From positions 1-40,169 of the forward strand of contig CALXOK010000016.1 of the NCBI GenBank assembly GCA_944390025.1: a stretch of 40,169 nucleotides of DNA, given 5' to 3'. The DNA is from an uncultured Spirochaetales bacterium (GTDB taxonomy: Bacteria > Spirochaetota > Spirochaetia > Sphaerochaetales > Sphaerochaetaceae). The position numbers and the translations under genes are program-made. Under the pieces are notes generated by a model, which saw nothing but the letters and a program-made list of their open reading frames with translations, ran no database searches and was not told the DNA's origin. Of the stretch, positions 6,796-15,409 are shown in pieces. The first letter of the stretch is position 1, and the number at the start of each line of letters is the position of its first letter.

Positions 6796-8303
6796 AATAC
6801 TACTCCATCCTTGAAAATTGAGATTTCGGCGTAACCGTTGATTTCATTCTTTGTCCTGATGTCTCCGGACGCCACTTTCACGATGTACTGAAGAAGGTCG
6901 TTCGTGACTTCAGCCGCATCCTCGCTCAGAAGGCGGCCTGCATTGAAGTCAATCCAGTTCTTCTTGTTCTTCGCAAGCTCGTTGTTTGTAGCGATCTTCA
7001 CTGTCGGGACAGGGGATCCGAGCGGGGTTCCGCGTCCTGTCGTGAAGAGAATCAGATGAGCGCCGGCAGCACTCTGTACCGTGGTGGAAACAATGTCATT
7101 GCCAGGGCCGGAGAGCAGGTTGAGACCCGGTCTCGTAATCCTCTCACCGTATTCGGCGACTCCTGTGACGACACTGCGTCCGCCTTTCTGGACACAGCCA
7201 AGGCTCTTGTCCTCAAGTGTCGTGATTCCGCCGGCCTTGTTGCCGGGGGAAGGATTCTCGTAGACAACCTGTCCGTGTGATGTGAAGTAATGCTTGAAGT
7301 TGTTGATGAGGCTCACAACCTCGTTGAAGACCTCTCTGTCTGCGGCTCTGTCCATGAGAATCTGCTCGGCACCGAACATTTCCGGAACCTCCGTGAGGAT
7401 TGCAGTTCCACCCATGGCTGTAAGCTCATCACAGAAGCGGCCGACAAGCGGGTTCGCCGTGATTCCGGAAAATCCGTCGGAACCTCCGCACTTGAAGCCG
7501 ACTCTCAGGCGTGACATCGAAACGCTGACACGCTCATCCTTCTTCATCTCGGCGGCGATTTCGCTGAGAAGACGCTTTCCTTCCTCAAGCTCATCCTCCA
7601 CCTTCTGGCAGGTCATGAACTTCACGCGGCTCTCGTCAACTTCTCCGACAAGCTCTCTGAAGGATTCCGGGGTGTTGTTCTCACATCCGAGTGAGAGTAC
7701 CAGAACGCCTCCTGCATTGGGGTGATGCACAAGATTTGCAAGAATCTTGCGTGTGTTCTCATGGTCCCCGCCAAGCTGTGAGCAGCCGAAGGGGTGTGTC
7801 CATACATGAACGCCATCCTCAAGGCCGAGGTTCTCTCTGGCCCACTCGACAAGACGCTCGCCAATCCTGTTCACACAGCCGACAGTCGGGATGATCCACA
7901 GCTCATTGCGGATGCCGATGTCGCCGTTTTTTCTCTCATAGGCCCTGATTGCCGGAATCTTGTCCTTCCAGCTCATCGCGCGCTCAGCTGCCTCGTCGAT
8001 GTAGACCTTGGCCGTCTCTTCGCTGTAGTGGTATTCAGCTTCCTCGCTGAGAAGGGTCTTCACGTTGAAGGAGTGGACATGTTCGCCGCGGCTGACAGGC
8101 TTTGTCGCATAGCCGATAGGGTAGCCGTACTTGATGACCTTGTCACCTTCCTTCAGGTCCTGCAGGGCCATTTTGTGGCCTGCAGGAAGGTCGGAGACAA
8201 GGGTGTACTGCTCGCCCTCAAGCAGGACGACATCGCCCTTGAAAAGAGGCTCAATCGCAACTGCAACGTTGTCTCTTGGGGTTATCCTGATAAGTTTTTC
8301 CAT
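6792..8303 (-). CDS. uxaA: altronate dehydratase
   Basis: A 503-residue enzyme that dehydrates D-altronate to 2-keto-3-deoxy-gluconate, the third step of galacturonate breakdown. An N-terminal SAF-type domain (about residues 1-95, beginning LIRITPRDNVAVAIEPLFKG) is followed by the large dehydratase part. Diagnostic stretches are GYPIGYATKPVSRGEHVHSFN, HPFGCSQLGGDHENTRK, LSLGCENN, and FKCGGSDGFSGITANP with the Cys expected to help hold the iron centre. The start codon shares one base with the uxaB stop (TGATG) and the stop overlaps the uxaC start by four bases. The three enzymes therefore form a tightly coupled unit. Confidence 0.96.
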   Translation of the reverse strand: MEKLIRITPRDNVAVAIEPLFKGDVVLLEGEQYTLVSDLPAGHKMALQDLKEGDKVIKYGYPIGYATKPVSRGEHVHSFNVKTLLSEEAEYHYSEETAKVYIDEAAERAMSWKDKIPAIRAYERKNGDIGIRNELWIIPTVGCVNRIGERLVEWARENLGLEDGVHVWTHPFGCSQLGGDHENTRKILANLVHHPNAGGVLVLSLGCENNTPESFRELVGEVDESRVKFMTCQKVEDELEEGKRLLSEIAAEMKKDERVSVSMSRLRVGFKCGGSDGFSGITANPLVGRFCDELTAMGGTAILTEVPEMFGAEQILMDRAADREVFNEVVSLINNFKHYFTSHGQVVYENPSPGNKAGGITTLEDKSLGCVQKGGRSVVTGVAEYGERITRPGLNLLSGPGNDIVSTTVQSAAGAHLILFTTGRGTPLGSPVPTVKIATNNELAKNKKNWIDFNAGRLLSEDAAEVTNDLLQYIVKVASGDIRTKNEINGYAEISIFKDGVVL

Positions 8304-9784
8304 CAGTCAAGGCTCCTGATTGCAGCTTCCATGCCATCGTTGAAGATTGTGACAAGGTAGTTCTCCACTGCGTCCTTAAGACCTTCGACTGAAGTAAGGT
8401 CCATACCCCACCAGTCTTCCTTGGCAAGGATTGTCTCAGTAAGGGCCTTTGCCTTGCAGCCGTTGCACTTGTACTGTGCGCTGTAAAGCTCCTTGAAGAC
8501 CTCGAGGTATTCCCTGCTGTCCTTGATAAGGTACTTCTCGCCGTTCCTGTTTCCGACAAGGGCATCTCCCTCGAACTCTGTGCCCTGATAGAATGCGATA
8601 AGAGCTGCCAGGGAAAGCGCGAGGTGCTGAGGAAGCTTTCCTTCCTTTTTGATGTATCCAAGCACTGAAGGCAGGTCGCGTGTCTTGAACTTGGAGACAC
8701 TGTTGAGTGAGATGGACAGAAGCAGGTGCTCGATGTACGGGTTGGCAAAACGCTCAAGAACGTCAGCGGCATACTTCTTCAGCTCCTCGACATCACCATC
8801 CATGGAAGGAATGATTTCGTTGAAAAGGCCGTCTCTCATGAATTTTCCAATCACTTCGCTCTTGACGGAGTCCTCAACCGTATTGATGCCGCACAGGTAA
8901 GAAGCCAGGCTCATCATGGTGTGTGTGCCGTTGAGGATGCGGACCTTTCTTGTCCTGTAGAAGGTCATGTCATCAGTCCAGACGACATTCAGGCCGGCCT
9001 TGTCTGTCGGAAGCTCATCCTCATGAGTCTTTCCATGGCACTCGATGACCCACAGAAGGAAGATCTCTGCTGTATCGATGAGGTTGTCCTTGTAGCCGAG
9101 TTTCTCGCAGATTGCATCTGCCTCCGCTCTCGGGTAGCCCGGGACGATGCGGTCGACGAGGCTGTTGCAGAAGTCACAGGCATTCTCAAGCCAGTCGGTG
9201 AAGCCTTTCTCAAGGTTCCACTCTGCAGCATACTGGAGCACGATTCTCTTCAGGTTGTCACCGTTTTTGTCAATCAGCTCACAGGGAATCATGATCAGGC
9301 CCTTTGACGCATCTCCGTCAAAAGCCTTGTATCTTCTGTAAAGGAATGCGCAGACCTTGCCGGGGAAGCTTGTCTGAGGCTTGTCATCAAGCTTGTCTCC
9401 CTCATGGTATGCGATACCGGCTTCCGTTGTGTTGCTTATGATGAATCTGAGGTCAGGGTTCTCTGCCTGAGCGATGAAGCTCTCGTAGTCGCTGTACGGG
9501 TTGATGCATCCCGCCACTGATGTGATCTGTCTGAACTCCTCGACAGGTTTGCCGTTCTGGATTCCCCTCAGACATGTGGTGTACAGACCTTTCTGGTCGT
9601 TAATCATGTCACCCATACCTCTTGCCAGAGGCTGGACCATCATGACATTTCCGTTGAAACCTCCTTTTTCATTCAGGTTGTCGACAATCCAGTCGACAAA
9701 GGCCCTCAAGAAGTTTCCTTCCCCGAACTGAAGAACCTTTATCGGGCGTTCTACAGTCTTGACGCTTTCCATTATGCTTTTCAT
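8303..9784 (-). CDS. uxaB: tagaturonate reductase (altronate oxidoreductase)
   Basis: A 493-residue NAD-dependent enzyme of the mannitol dehydrogenase family, reducing D-tagaturonate to D-altronate. The N-terminal Rossmann entry is VLQFGEGNFLRAFVDWIVD. Family residues include NTTEAGIAYH, MIPCELIDKNGDNLKRIVLQYA and the substrate-side KVRILNGTHTMMSLASYL. Length and order agree with UxaB rather than UxuB, and the neighbouring uxaA supports the galacturonate branch. An AGGAGG site lies 7 bases before the ATG. It is the first gene of the leftward operon, read from a promoter at about 9940-9968. A fructuronate reductase role cannot be fully excluded from the sequence alone. Confidence 0.92.
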   Translation of the reverse strand: MKSIMESVKTVERPIKVLQFGEGNFLRAFVDWIVDNLNEKGGFNGNVMMVQPLARGMGDMINDQKGLYTTCLRGIQNGKPVEEFRQITSVAGCINPYSDYESFIAQAENPDLRFIISNTTEAGIAYHEGDKLDDKPQTSFPGKVCAFLYRRYKAFDGDASKGLIMIPCELIDKNGDNLKRIVLQYAAEWNLEKGFTDWLENACDFCNSLVDRIVPGYPRAEADAICEKLGYKDNLIDTAEIFLLWVIECHGKTHEDELPTDKAGLNVVWTDDMTFYRTRKVRILNGTHTMMSLASYLCGINTVEDSVKSEVIGKFMRDGLFNEIIPSMDGDVEELKKYAADVLERFANPYIEHLLLSISLNSVSKFKTRDLPSVLGYIKKEGKLPQHLALSLAALIAFYQGTEFEGDALVGNRNGEKYLIKDSREYLEVFKELYSAQYKCNGCKAKALTETILAKEDWWGMDLTSVEGLKDAVENYLVTIFNDGMEAAIRSLD

Positions 9785-9923
9785 CGCAATCCTCCTGATG
9801 TCAGAATATTTTTATAGTCACAGTCTGCTTTCCAGACCGGTTTTTCACACAAGGACATTCCTTTATCAGCATCCTGCGGACACACTCTGTGTGCAGGGTT
9901 GGAATCAGCTGATGTGAAAGGAA

Positions 9924-9944
9924 AATGAAACATGATTCCACTTT
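9924..9944. promoter_or_regulatory. candidate KdgR/IclR-type operator before uxaB
   Basis: AATGAAACATGATTCCACTT resembles the pseudo-palindromic KdgR box (AATGAAAC...GTTTCATT) known from enterobacterial pectin regulons, with a good left half and a degenerate right half. It overlaps the predicted -10 of the leftward uxaB promoter, the position expected for a repressor, and the operon encodes an IclR protein. GGAATCA (9901-9907) and TGATTCC (9933-9939) also form a wider inverted repeat here. Assignment is by resemblance only. Confidence 0.35.
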
Positions 9945-9968
9945 AAACCCGCTATGGGCTATTGTCAA
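9940..9968 (-). promoter_or_regulatory. promoter of the uxaB-uxaA-uxaC-iclR operon
   Basis: On the minus strand, a perfect -35 TTGACA (9968-9963), a 17-base spacer and -10 TAAAGT (9945-9940) place transcription start near 9933, leaving a leader of about 150 bases before the uxaB ATG. A candidate KdgR-like operator overlaps the -10, and the 14-bp candidate regulator site at 10002-10015 lies about 75 bases upstream of the start. Confidence 0.5.
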
Positions 9969-10001
9969 CAAAATTACCATTCCGATTTATTGTCCTGATT
10001 C

Positions 10002-10015
10002 CGGTTTTGTCCAAA
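10002..10015. promoter_or_regulatory. 14-bp repeated motif, copy 1 (candidate AraC-type operator)
   Basis: CGGTTTTGTCCAAA occurs here, between the divergent uxaB operon and the hybrid regulator, and again at 13297-13310 before the sugar ABC operon. A partial second half (TTGTCC at 9990-9995) lies 17 bases away in the same direction, as tandem half-sites of AraC proteins often do. The bound protein is inferred to be the adjacent hybrid regulator. Confidence 0.4.
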
Positions 10016-10082
10016 AGAAAACTTGTACAATAACGTACTTATTTTCCTTGCCTCCTGTCTTTTCAGGGTTTATAGTTCCCAT

Positions 10083-13000
10083 ATGGGAAAACGTATTGCC
10101 CTGATGCTTGCATCAATACATGAAGGTACCAGCGTGCGCATGCTGCAAAGCGCACTTGGCTCATTCAATCTCTCCTCGGATGCACTTTTTGTCTATCCGG
10201 GAGGACGTCTGGAGTTCAGGGACAATGACGAATATCTGAGAAACTCCATATATAATCTGATATCAAAAGACACGACAGACGGAATCGTCTCATGGGCAAG
10301 CAGTCTCACAGGGGGTGTGAGCGCTTCTCAGGTCTCCTCTTTCATGAAGCGTTACTCGTCCATTGCCATGACGACAATAGGACTTAAAGTCGCAGAAGAC
10401 ATCCCTGTAATCGACTTTGATGCCCATCTCGGATTCTACAGCCTTGTCAGGCATATGATTGATGTCCACGGCAAAAAGAGGATTGTCTATTTAAGAGGCC
10501 CTGAGAACCACGAATCCAGCCAGGAGCGTTACAGGGCCTATCTTGAGGCTCTTGCGGATTGCGGCATCCCTGTGGACATGGATCTGGTGTCCAGCCCCTT
10601 TCCCTGGGGAGAGGGCAGGGCCGCGATGAGTGAAATCATAAATGACAGAGGTCTTGTCCCTTCTCTGGACTTTGATGCGATAGTCTGCGCCTCTGACCTT
10701 ATAATGTTCTCCGCAATCAGCTATCTGGAAAGTCTGGGTGTCAACCTCAGGCAGTCGGTTGCTTTCGGCGGTTTCAATGACAACGACACCAACAAGCTTC
10801 TGCCTGTGGCTCCTACGACGGTCCGCATGCCTGTTGAAGGCATGATAAGAAGTGCATCTCAGAGCATAAGCCTCCAGATGGACGGCCACCTGGGAGGCGG
10901 AGACATGAAGCTTGAGTCCTCCCTGGTCATACGCCGCTCCTGCGGCTGCCGTGATTCTTTCTGCGGTACAGAAAATGCCCGCCGCCTGATAAAGGATGAA
11001 CATGAATTCATCCGCTGGGCGACTGCCTTTTCCGGTCACAGGATTGAGGAAGATGATCTTGAATACCTTACCAGCTACGCAACAGGCCTGGTGCACCCGT
11101 CTCAGACAGAGAAAGACAACTTCCTGATGCGGCTTTCCGCAATCTGCTCGAAATTCTTCCTCCGCGGAGGCGATGCTGATGACATCTGTGAGATCTTCCA
11201 CTGGTTTTCCCTGCTTGTCCCTCTGAATGAGGACTTTGCCGTTTTCTGCAGGCAGAACATCGACCGTGTGATACTCGAGACCAGTTCTCATGTCATGGGA
11301 AGCAGGCAGTACAAGGCCATGCATGCGATGAACGTGACAAACAGCTTCAAGATGAAGCTTCTGTCCACCCGCTCAAGTGAGGGGCTTTCTGAAGCCATGC
11401 ATACATTCCTCAGCCAGCTGGGCTTCGACCAGGCCTATCTTGTCATGACAAGAGATAATGGCACAAGCTGTCTCAAAGCCGGCTACAACAGCCTTACCGG
11501 ACGAGTCACGGAGGAGGTTTTCCCTTCCAGTCTGCTGCTTCCTGAACGTTATGCCGTCATGATTCAGAAAGGCGCCTTTGTCATAGAGCCTGTAATCTGT
11601 GACCGGCAGTCCATGGGCTATGTCATCATGGAGGTCCATGAAGGAGACAGCGGTTCCCTGATTGAGGATCTGGTCGCATGCATCTCTTCTGCCATCAAAG
11701 GCATAATGCTCCTTGAGGAAGCCAACAGCGCAAAAGACAAGGCGGAGAAGGCGGAGAGGGAAAGCAGTGAGTTCTATGCGAACATCTCCGAGGAGCTCAG
11801 GGAGCCGCTGAAGGAAATCATAGACACGCTTTCCTCAATCCAGGACAGTCCGGATAAAAGGCGGGTCTACGGCAACGTATACAAGTGTGAGCATCTGCTG
11901 GATCTGATTCTCACGGAAAAAGGCGAGGTCGAGATACACCGGACGCTTGTCGATGCAAGAGCCTTCTTTTCTGATTTCGCCTCCCGTTCGGGTCTGGAGA
12001 ACATGTCCGTTCCTCAGACGATACCGGCCTTGTGGACAGATAGGGACAAGCTTGAGCAGGTTATGGACATCCTTGTCCATCTCGCCCGGGATGCGGGTGA
12101 GGGCCGGTGCCCCGACGTGACACTCACAGTCGGGCCTAATGGTCTTGCCGTCAGTGTCAGTCTTGACTCATGGCATCCGAGCCTTCTGAGAAACAGCACA
12201 TCGCTGCAGCTTGCCGAACAGACCGTGCTTCTCCTGTCAGGCTCTTTCCATTTCAAGGAACACGGAATTCTCATTCTCCTTCCATGGCCGGATCTGAGCG
12301 GGCAGGGTGCCAGACGCGGATTCGGTGTCCTTCTGTTCGTCAGGGCTGATTCATCCTGCCCTGTGCCGGACTATCTTGCTTCCTTCAGCCAGCTGGAAGT
12401 GATTGACGATGATGACCTGAAAGGCTCTTTCAGCCTTCCTGAAAATCTCACCCAGCTGGCTTTTGACGCATCAGGGGGAACCTCTGGTCGTGATATCGTG
12501 CTCAACCTGATGAGAACGAACCATATCACAAGAAACCTTCCTTTCCTGTGCACAGGACTTGACAGTTACGGTCCTGATTTATGGACAAGCCTCACCGCAG
12601 CCCGTCACAGCTCTTCTGCCGAAGTCCCGAACGACATCCTGTGCGAAGGAGCGTTGCCTGCAGGTCTTGAGAGTCTTGAGAACTTCGGCCAGCTAAAGCT
12701 CTTCAGTTCCTTTGACGAGCTTGCCTCTTCAATCACGACACCGCCGTCTCTGATCATCCTTGACGGGTGCAGCCGTGAGGAGGTGGAGACAATCCGCAGT
12801 AACAGGCTCTCAGCGGTCTGCCCCCTGCTTATTGTCAGTGAAAGTTTCACCGGAAAGGAGGTCGATGACATTTCCGACTTCCCCGGCATCCTTGTCGCAA
12901 ACACCTGCATCTGCCGCTCTGATGAGTTTCTTTCCCGTCTGATCGGCATCTTCGCCGGCAACCAGATACTTCCTCCGATGACAGGCTCCCTTGTGAAAAA

Positions 13001-13292
13001 GGCAATTGTCTACCTCAATACAAGAGCCCGCAGTCAGATCAGCCGCTGGCAGGTTGCCGAGAGCGTGAACATCTCGGAAGACTATCTTACAAGGATATTC
13101 AAGAAGGACATGGGGCTTTCCCCCTGGGATTACCTGAACCGCTACCGTGTGCAGCTGGCTTCCGTACTGCTCAGAACCACAGGCAAGACGATAAACGAGA
13201 TTGCAAGTGAGACCGGCTTCCAGGATCAGGCATATTTCTGCCGTGTGTTCAAGAAGATCACAGGCCTTGCTCCGGGAAAGGCAAGGAAGTGA
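10083..13292 (+). CDS. hybrid regulator: LacI-type sensor, degenerate histidine kinase and receiver regions, AraC DNA-binding domain
   Basis: A 1069-residue soluble protein without signal peptide or membrane helices. Residues 1-290 form a LacI/periplasmic-binding-type sugar sensor (KRIALMLASIHEGTSVRM, VAFGGFNDNDTNKLL), followed by an RRSCGC motif. A GAF-like part lies around 420-540. At about 545-610 a long helix leads to ISEELREPL, the place of a kinase ISHELRTPL box with Glu (about 570) instead of the phosphorylated His. The ATPase-like region (about 640-740) lacks clear N and G boxes. A receiver-like region (about 745-960) precedes two AraC helix-turn-helices (965-1069: WQVAESVNISEDYLTRIFKK, EIASETGFQDQAYFCRVFKK). 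It probably senses an imported sugar and controls the flanking operons without phosphotransfer. The ATG at 10083 is chosen because the sensor's first strand starts there; a TTG at 10023 would add 20 unrelated residues. Confidence 0.85.
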   Translation: MGKRIALMLASIHEGTSVRMLQSALGSFNLSSDALFVYPGGRLEFRDNDEYLRNSIYNLISKDTTDGIVSWASSLTGGVSASQVSSFMKRYSSIAMTTIGLKVAEDIPVIDFDAHLGFYSLVRHMIDVHGKKRIVYLRGPENHESSQERYRAYLEALADCGIPVDMDLVSSPFPWGEGRAAMSEIINDRGLVPSLDFDAIVCASDLIMFSAISYLESLGVNLRQSVAFGGFNDNDTNKLLPVAPTTVRMPVEGMIRSASQSISLQMDGHLGGGDMKLESSLVIRRSCGCRDSFCGTENARRLIKDEHEFIRWATAFSGHRIEEDDLEYLTSYATGLVHPSQTEKDNFLMRLSAICSKFFLRGGDADDICEIFHWFSLLVPLNEDFAVFCRQNIDRVILETSSHVMGSRQYKAMHAMNVTNSFKMKLLSTRSSEGLSEAMHTFLSQLGFDQAYLVMTRDNGTSCLKAGYNSLTGRVTEEVFPSSLLLPERYAVMIQKGAFVIEPVICDRQSMGYVIMEVHEGDSGSLIEDLVACISSAIKGIMLLEEANSAKDKAEKAERESSEFYANISEELREPLKEIIDTLSSIQDSPDKRRVYGNVYKCEHLLDLILTEKGEVEIHRTLVDARAFFSDFASRSGLENMSVPQTIPALWTDRDKLEQVMDILVHLARDAGEGRCPDVTLTVGPNGLAVSVSLDSWHPSLLRNSTSLQLAEQTVLLLSGSFHFKEHGILILLPWPDLSGQGARRGFGVLLFVRADSSCPVPDYLASFSQLEVIDDDDLKGSFSLPENLTQLAFDASGGTSGRDIVLNLMRTNHITRNLPFLCTGLDSYGPDLWTSLTAARHSSSAEVPNDILCEGALPAGLESLENFGQLKLFSSFDELASSITTPPSLIILDGCSREEVETIRSNRLSAVCPLLIVSESFTGKEVDDISDFPGILVANTCICRSDEFLSRLIGIFAGNQILPPMTGSLVKKAIVYLNTRARSQISRWQVAESVNISEDYLTRIFKKDMGLSPWDYLNRYRVQLASVLLRTTGKTINEIASETGFQDQAYFCRVFKKITGLAPGKARK

Positions 13293-13296
13293 ACAG

Positions 13297-13310
13297 CGGT
13301 TTTGTCCAAA
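13297..13310. promoter_or_regulatory. 14-bp repeated motif, copy 2 (candidate AraC-type operator)
   Basis: CGGTTTTGTCCAAA, identical to 10002-10015, begins 4 bases after the regulator stop and about 164 bases before the first permease ATG. A second copy in the only other upstream region plausibly controlled by the hybrid regulator supports a binding-site role. No convincing -35/-10 pair was seen downstream, which would fit an activator-dependent promoter. Confidence 0.4.
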
Positions 13311-13473
13311 TCCTGTCAGAAAATCAAAACTGATATATTAGTTTAATGGCTAAAACGAATTAAATATGCTTTTTCTCTCTCCTCGTCAGGTGTGGAAAGT
13401 CTGAAAATTACAATTTCTTGCAAGGATTGTTTGCAAAAGCCATAACATACTTTTTACACGAGGTGGAAAAAAC

Positions 13474-14418
13474 ATGAAAAAAAAGGATTCCCCGGAACTT
13501 ATGGTTCCAAAGCCGAATCTGAGGCGGGAAATACTCAGGCATAAGGATGTGTATCTGCTGCTCCTTATCCCCTTTGTATTTTACATTGTTTTCAAGTATG
13601 TCCCTATTTTCAACGCCCAGATTGCATTCAAGAACTTCAGGGCCCGTGACGGCGTTCTCGGATCCGCATGGATCGGTCTGCAGAACTTCACGGACTTCTT
13701 CAACAGCTTCTATTTCTGGGAACTGCTGAGAAACACGCTGATGTACTCATTCGGAAAGATAATCATCAGCCTGCCTGTGTCAATCATTCTTTCCATTGCG
13801 ATTTACGAGTGCACCCATTACGCTCTCAGAAAGACAGTCCAGACACTTGCATATCTTCCTCACTTTTTAAGCTGGGTTATCATGTACGGTGTTCTGTTTG
13901 CACTGCTTTCCCCGTCTTCCGGTATTCTCAATGACATCATAAAACTCTTCGGAGGCACGCCGATAGACTTCCTGTCATCCGTGCACGCCTTCCCTTGGGT
14001 TGTACTTTTGTCTGATGCCTGGAAGGAGATGGGATGGTCCGCAATCATCTTCATCGCTGCCCTGATGAGCATCGATGTCTCCCTTTTCGAGGCCGCAATG
14101 GTCGAAGGTGCGAACAGCTGGCAGCGCGTCAGATACATCACGCTTCCTGCCATCAAGCCGGTCATCGTTACCGTCCTCCTTCTGAAGATAGGAACAATCC
14201 TTGATGCGGGATTCAACCAGATGTACATGCTCTACAGCCCGCAGGTATATTCCATTGCCGACATCATCGATACCTGGGTTTACCGTCAGGGACTGCTGAA
14301 CTTCCAGTTCGGTCTGGCCACTGCAGTCGGCCTCTTCAAAGGTATAATCGGAATGATTCTTGTCCTTGTATCCAACAAGCTGGTTTCAAGGTTCAACGAG
14401 GGCTCATCGCTCTTCTGA
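13474..14418 (+). CDS. sugar ABC transporter permease (LplB/YtcO-like)
   Basis: A 314-residue inner-membrane subunit with six predicted helices. LLLLIPFVFYIVFKYVPIFNAQIAFKNF is the classic opening of LplB-type permeases of CUT1 importers for oligosaccharides. The EAA loop that docks on the ATPase is EAAMVEGANSWQRVRYITLP (residues about 209-228). A GAGGTGG ribosome site precedes the ATG. A second permease gene follows after 13 bases, then a binding protein and a GH105 hydrolase, so the system probably imports pectin-derived, rhamnogalacturonan-type oligosaccharides. No ATPase gene is present, and such systems often share an MsmK/UgpC-type ATPase encoded elsewhere. Confidence 0.92.
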   Translation: MKKKDSPELMVPKPNLRREILRHKDVYLLLLIPFVFYIVFKYVPIFNAQIAFKNFRARDGVLGSAWIGLQNFTDFFNSFYFWELLRNTLMYSFGKIIISLPVSIILSIAIYECTHYALRKTVQTLAYLPHFLSWVIMYGVLFALLSPSSGILNDIIKLFGGTPIDFLSSVHAFPWVVLLSDAWKEMGWSAIIFIAALMSIDVSLFEAAMVEGANSWQRVRYITLPAIKPVIVTVLLLKIGTILDAGFNQMYMLYSPQVYSIADIIDTWVYRQGLLNFQFGLATAVGLFKGIIGMILVLVSNKLVSRFNEGSSLF

Positions 14419-14431
14419 GGAGGTGGATACA

Positions 14432-15367
14432 ATGGCTGAAGCAAAAACAAAGAAAGAAAGGATTCATCTGAAGCCTAAAATGCATAACAAGACAGTCCGT
14501 CCGACAAGGGCAGACCGCATCTTCCAGATCTGTGTGGACGTTTTCATGGTGCTGATGCTCATCATCATCCTGATTCCGCTGTGGTCAACCGTCACACTGT
14601 CATTCCGTCCGAACACCTATATCGGAACCTATCTGCAGGGTATGTTCCTTGCCCCGTGGGACTGGTCCTTCGATGCATATAAGGCACTTCTGGGCAATAA
14701 CGGATTTCTCATGGCATTCACGAACAGCTGCAAGATTCTTGTCGGCGGCGTTGTCTGTGCACTGCTTCTGACAATCCCTCTTGCCTATGTAATGTCCGTA
14801 AAATCAATGCCAGGCCGGAAGGCTCTCACAACCATTGTCCTTATTCCGTACATCTTTGATGTGGGCATGATTCCTGCTTACCTCCTTGTCCAGAATATCG
14901 GGCTGATGGACCACCTCGCGGCGGTCTTCCTTCCTGGCGCCATTTCCACATACAACGTCATCATCATGAGACAGTTCTTTGACGGAATCCCGGCAGAGCT
15001 CAAGGAGAGCGCCCGAATCGACGGATGCTCCGAGGTGCAGATTCTGCTGAGGATAGTCATGCCGCTGTCAAAGGCAATCGTGATGACAATCGGTCTTTAC
15101 TACGGTGTCTCGTTCTGGAACAACTTCTTCAACGCCATGCTTTACATCCAGAACAGCAACCTCAATCCGCTGCCGATTCTGCTGAGAAACATCCTTATGG
15201 CAGCCGGCATGAATGAATACGTCGAGGTCAGTGCCTTCGGAAATGCCCCGATTGAGGCAATCAAGGCCGCAAGCGTCTTCATGAGCGCAATTCCAATGGT
15301 TATCGCATACCCCTTCATCCAGAAGTACTTCACCAAGGGTACTCTCGCTGGAGCAGTCAAGGGATGA
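14432..15367 (+). CDS. sugar ABC transporter permease (LplC/YtcP-like)
   Basis: A 311-residue partner of the preceding permease. After a basic cytoplasmic N-terminus, six helices follow. The EAA-type loop is ELKESARIDGCSEVQILLRIVMP (about residues 190-212), typical of the YtcP/LplC half. The end, PFIQKYFTKGTLAGAVKG, is nearly invariant in this family. A strong GAGGAGGTGG site lies just before ATG 14432. The frame is open 24 codons further upstream inside the previous gene, but those residues do not belong to the family. The binding-protein gene starts 42 bases after the stop, so the order is permease, permease, binding protein. Confidence 0.92.
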   Translation: MAEAKTKKERIHLKPKMHNKTVRPTRADRIFQICVDVFMVLMLIIILIPLWSTVTLSFRPNTYIGTYLQGMFLAPWDWSFDAYKALLGNNGFLMAFTNSCKILVGGVVCALLLTIPLAYVMSVKSMPGRKALTTIVLIPYIFDVGMIPAYLLVQNIGLMDHLAAVFLPGAISTYNVIIMRQFFDGIPAELKESARIDGCSEVQILLRIVMPLSKAIVMTIGLYYGVSFWNNFFNAMLYIQNSNLNPLPILLRNILMAAGMNEYVEVSAFGNAPIEAIKAASVFMSAIPMVIAYPFIQKYFTKGTLAGAVKG

Positions 15368-15409
15368 TAGGTGATAAATAAAAGAGAGATTAACAAATCG
15401 GAGGTAAAA

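Noticed and set aside
9985..10031. Promoter for the hybrid regulator using TTGTCC and TACAAT
   Set aside because: Spacing between the hexamers is 13 or 30 bases, outside the functional range, so no promoter is called.
10491..11324. A 277-codon open frame on the minus strand inside the hybrid regulator gene
   Set aside because: The plus strand encodes a clear LacI-type sensor across the same bases; the minus frame has no recognisable domain and no ribosome site. It is a by-product of codon bias.
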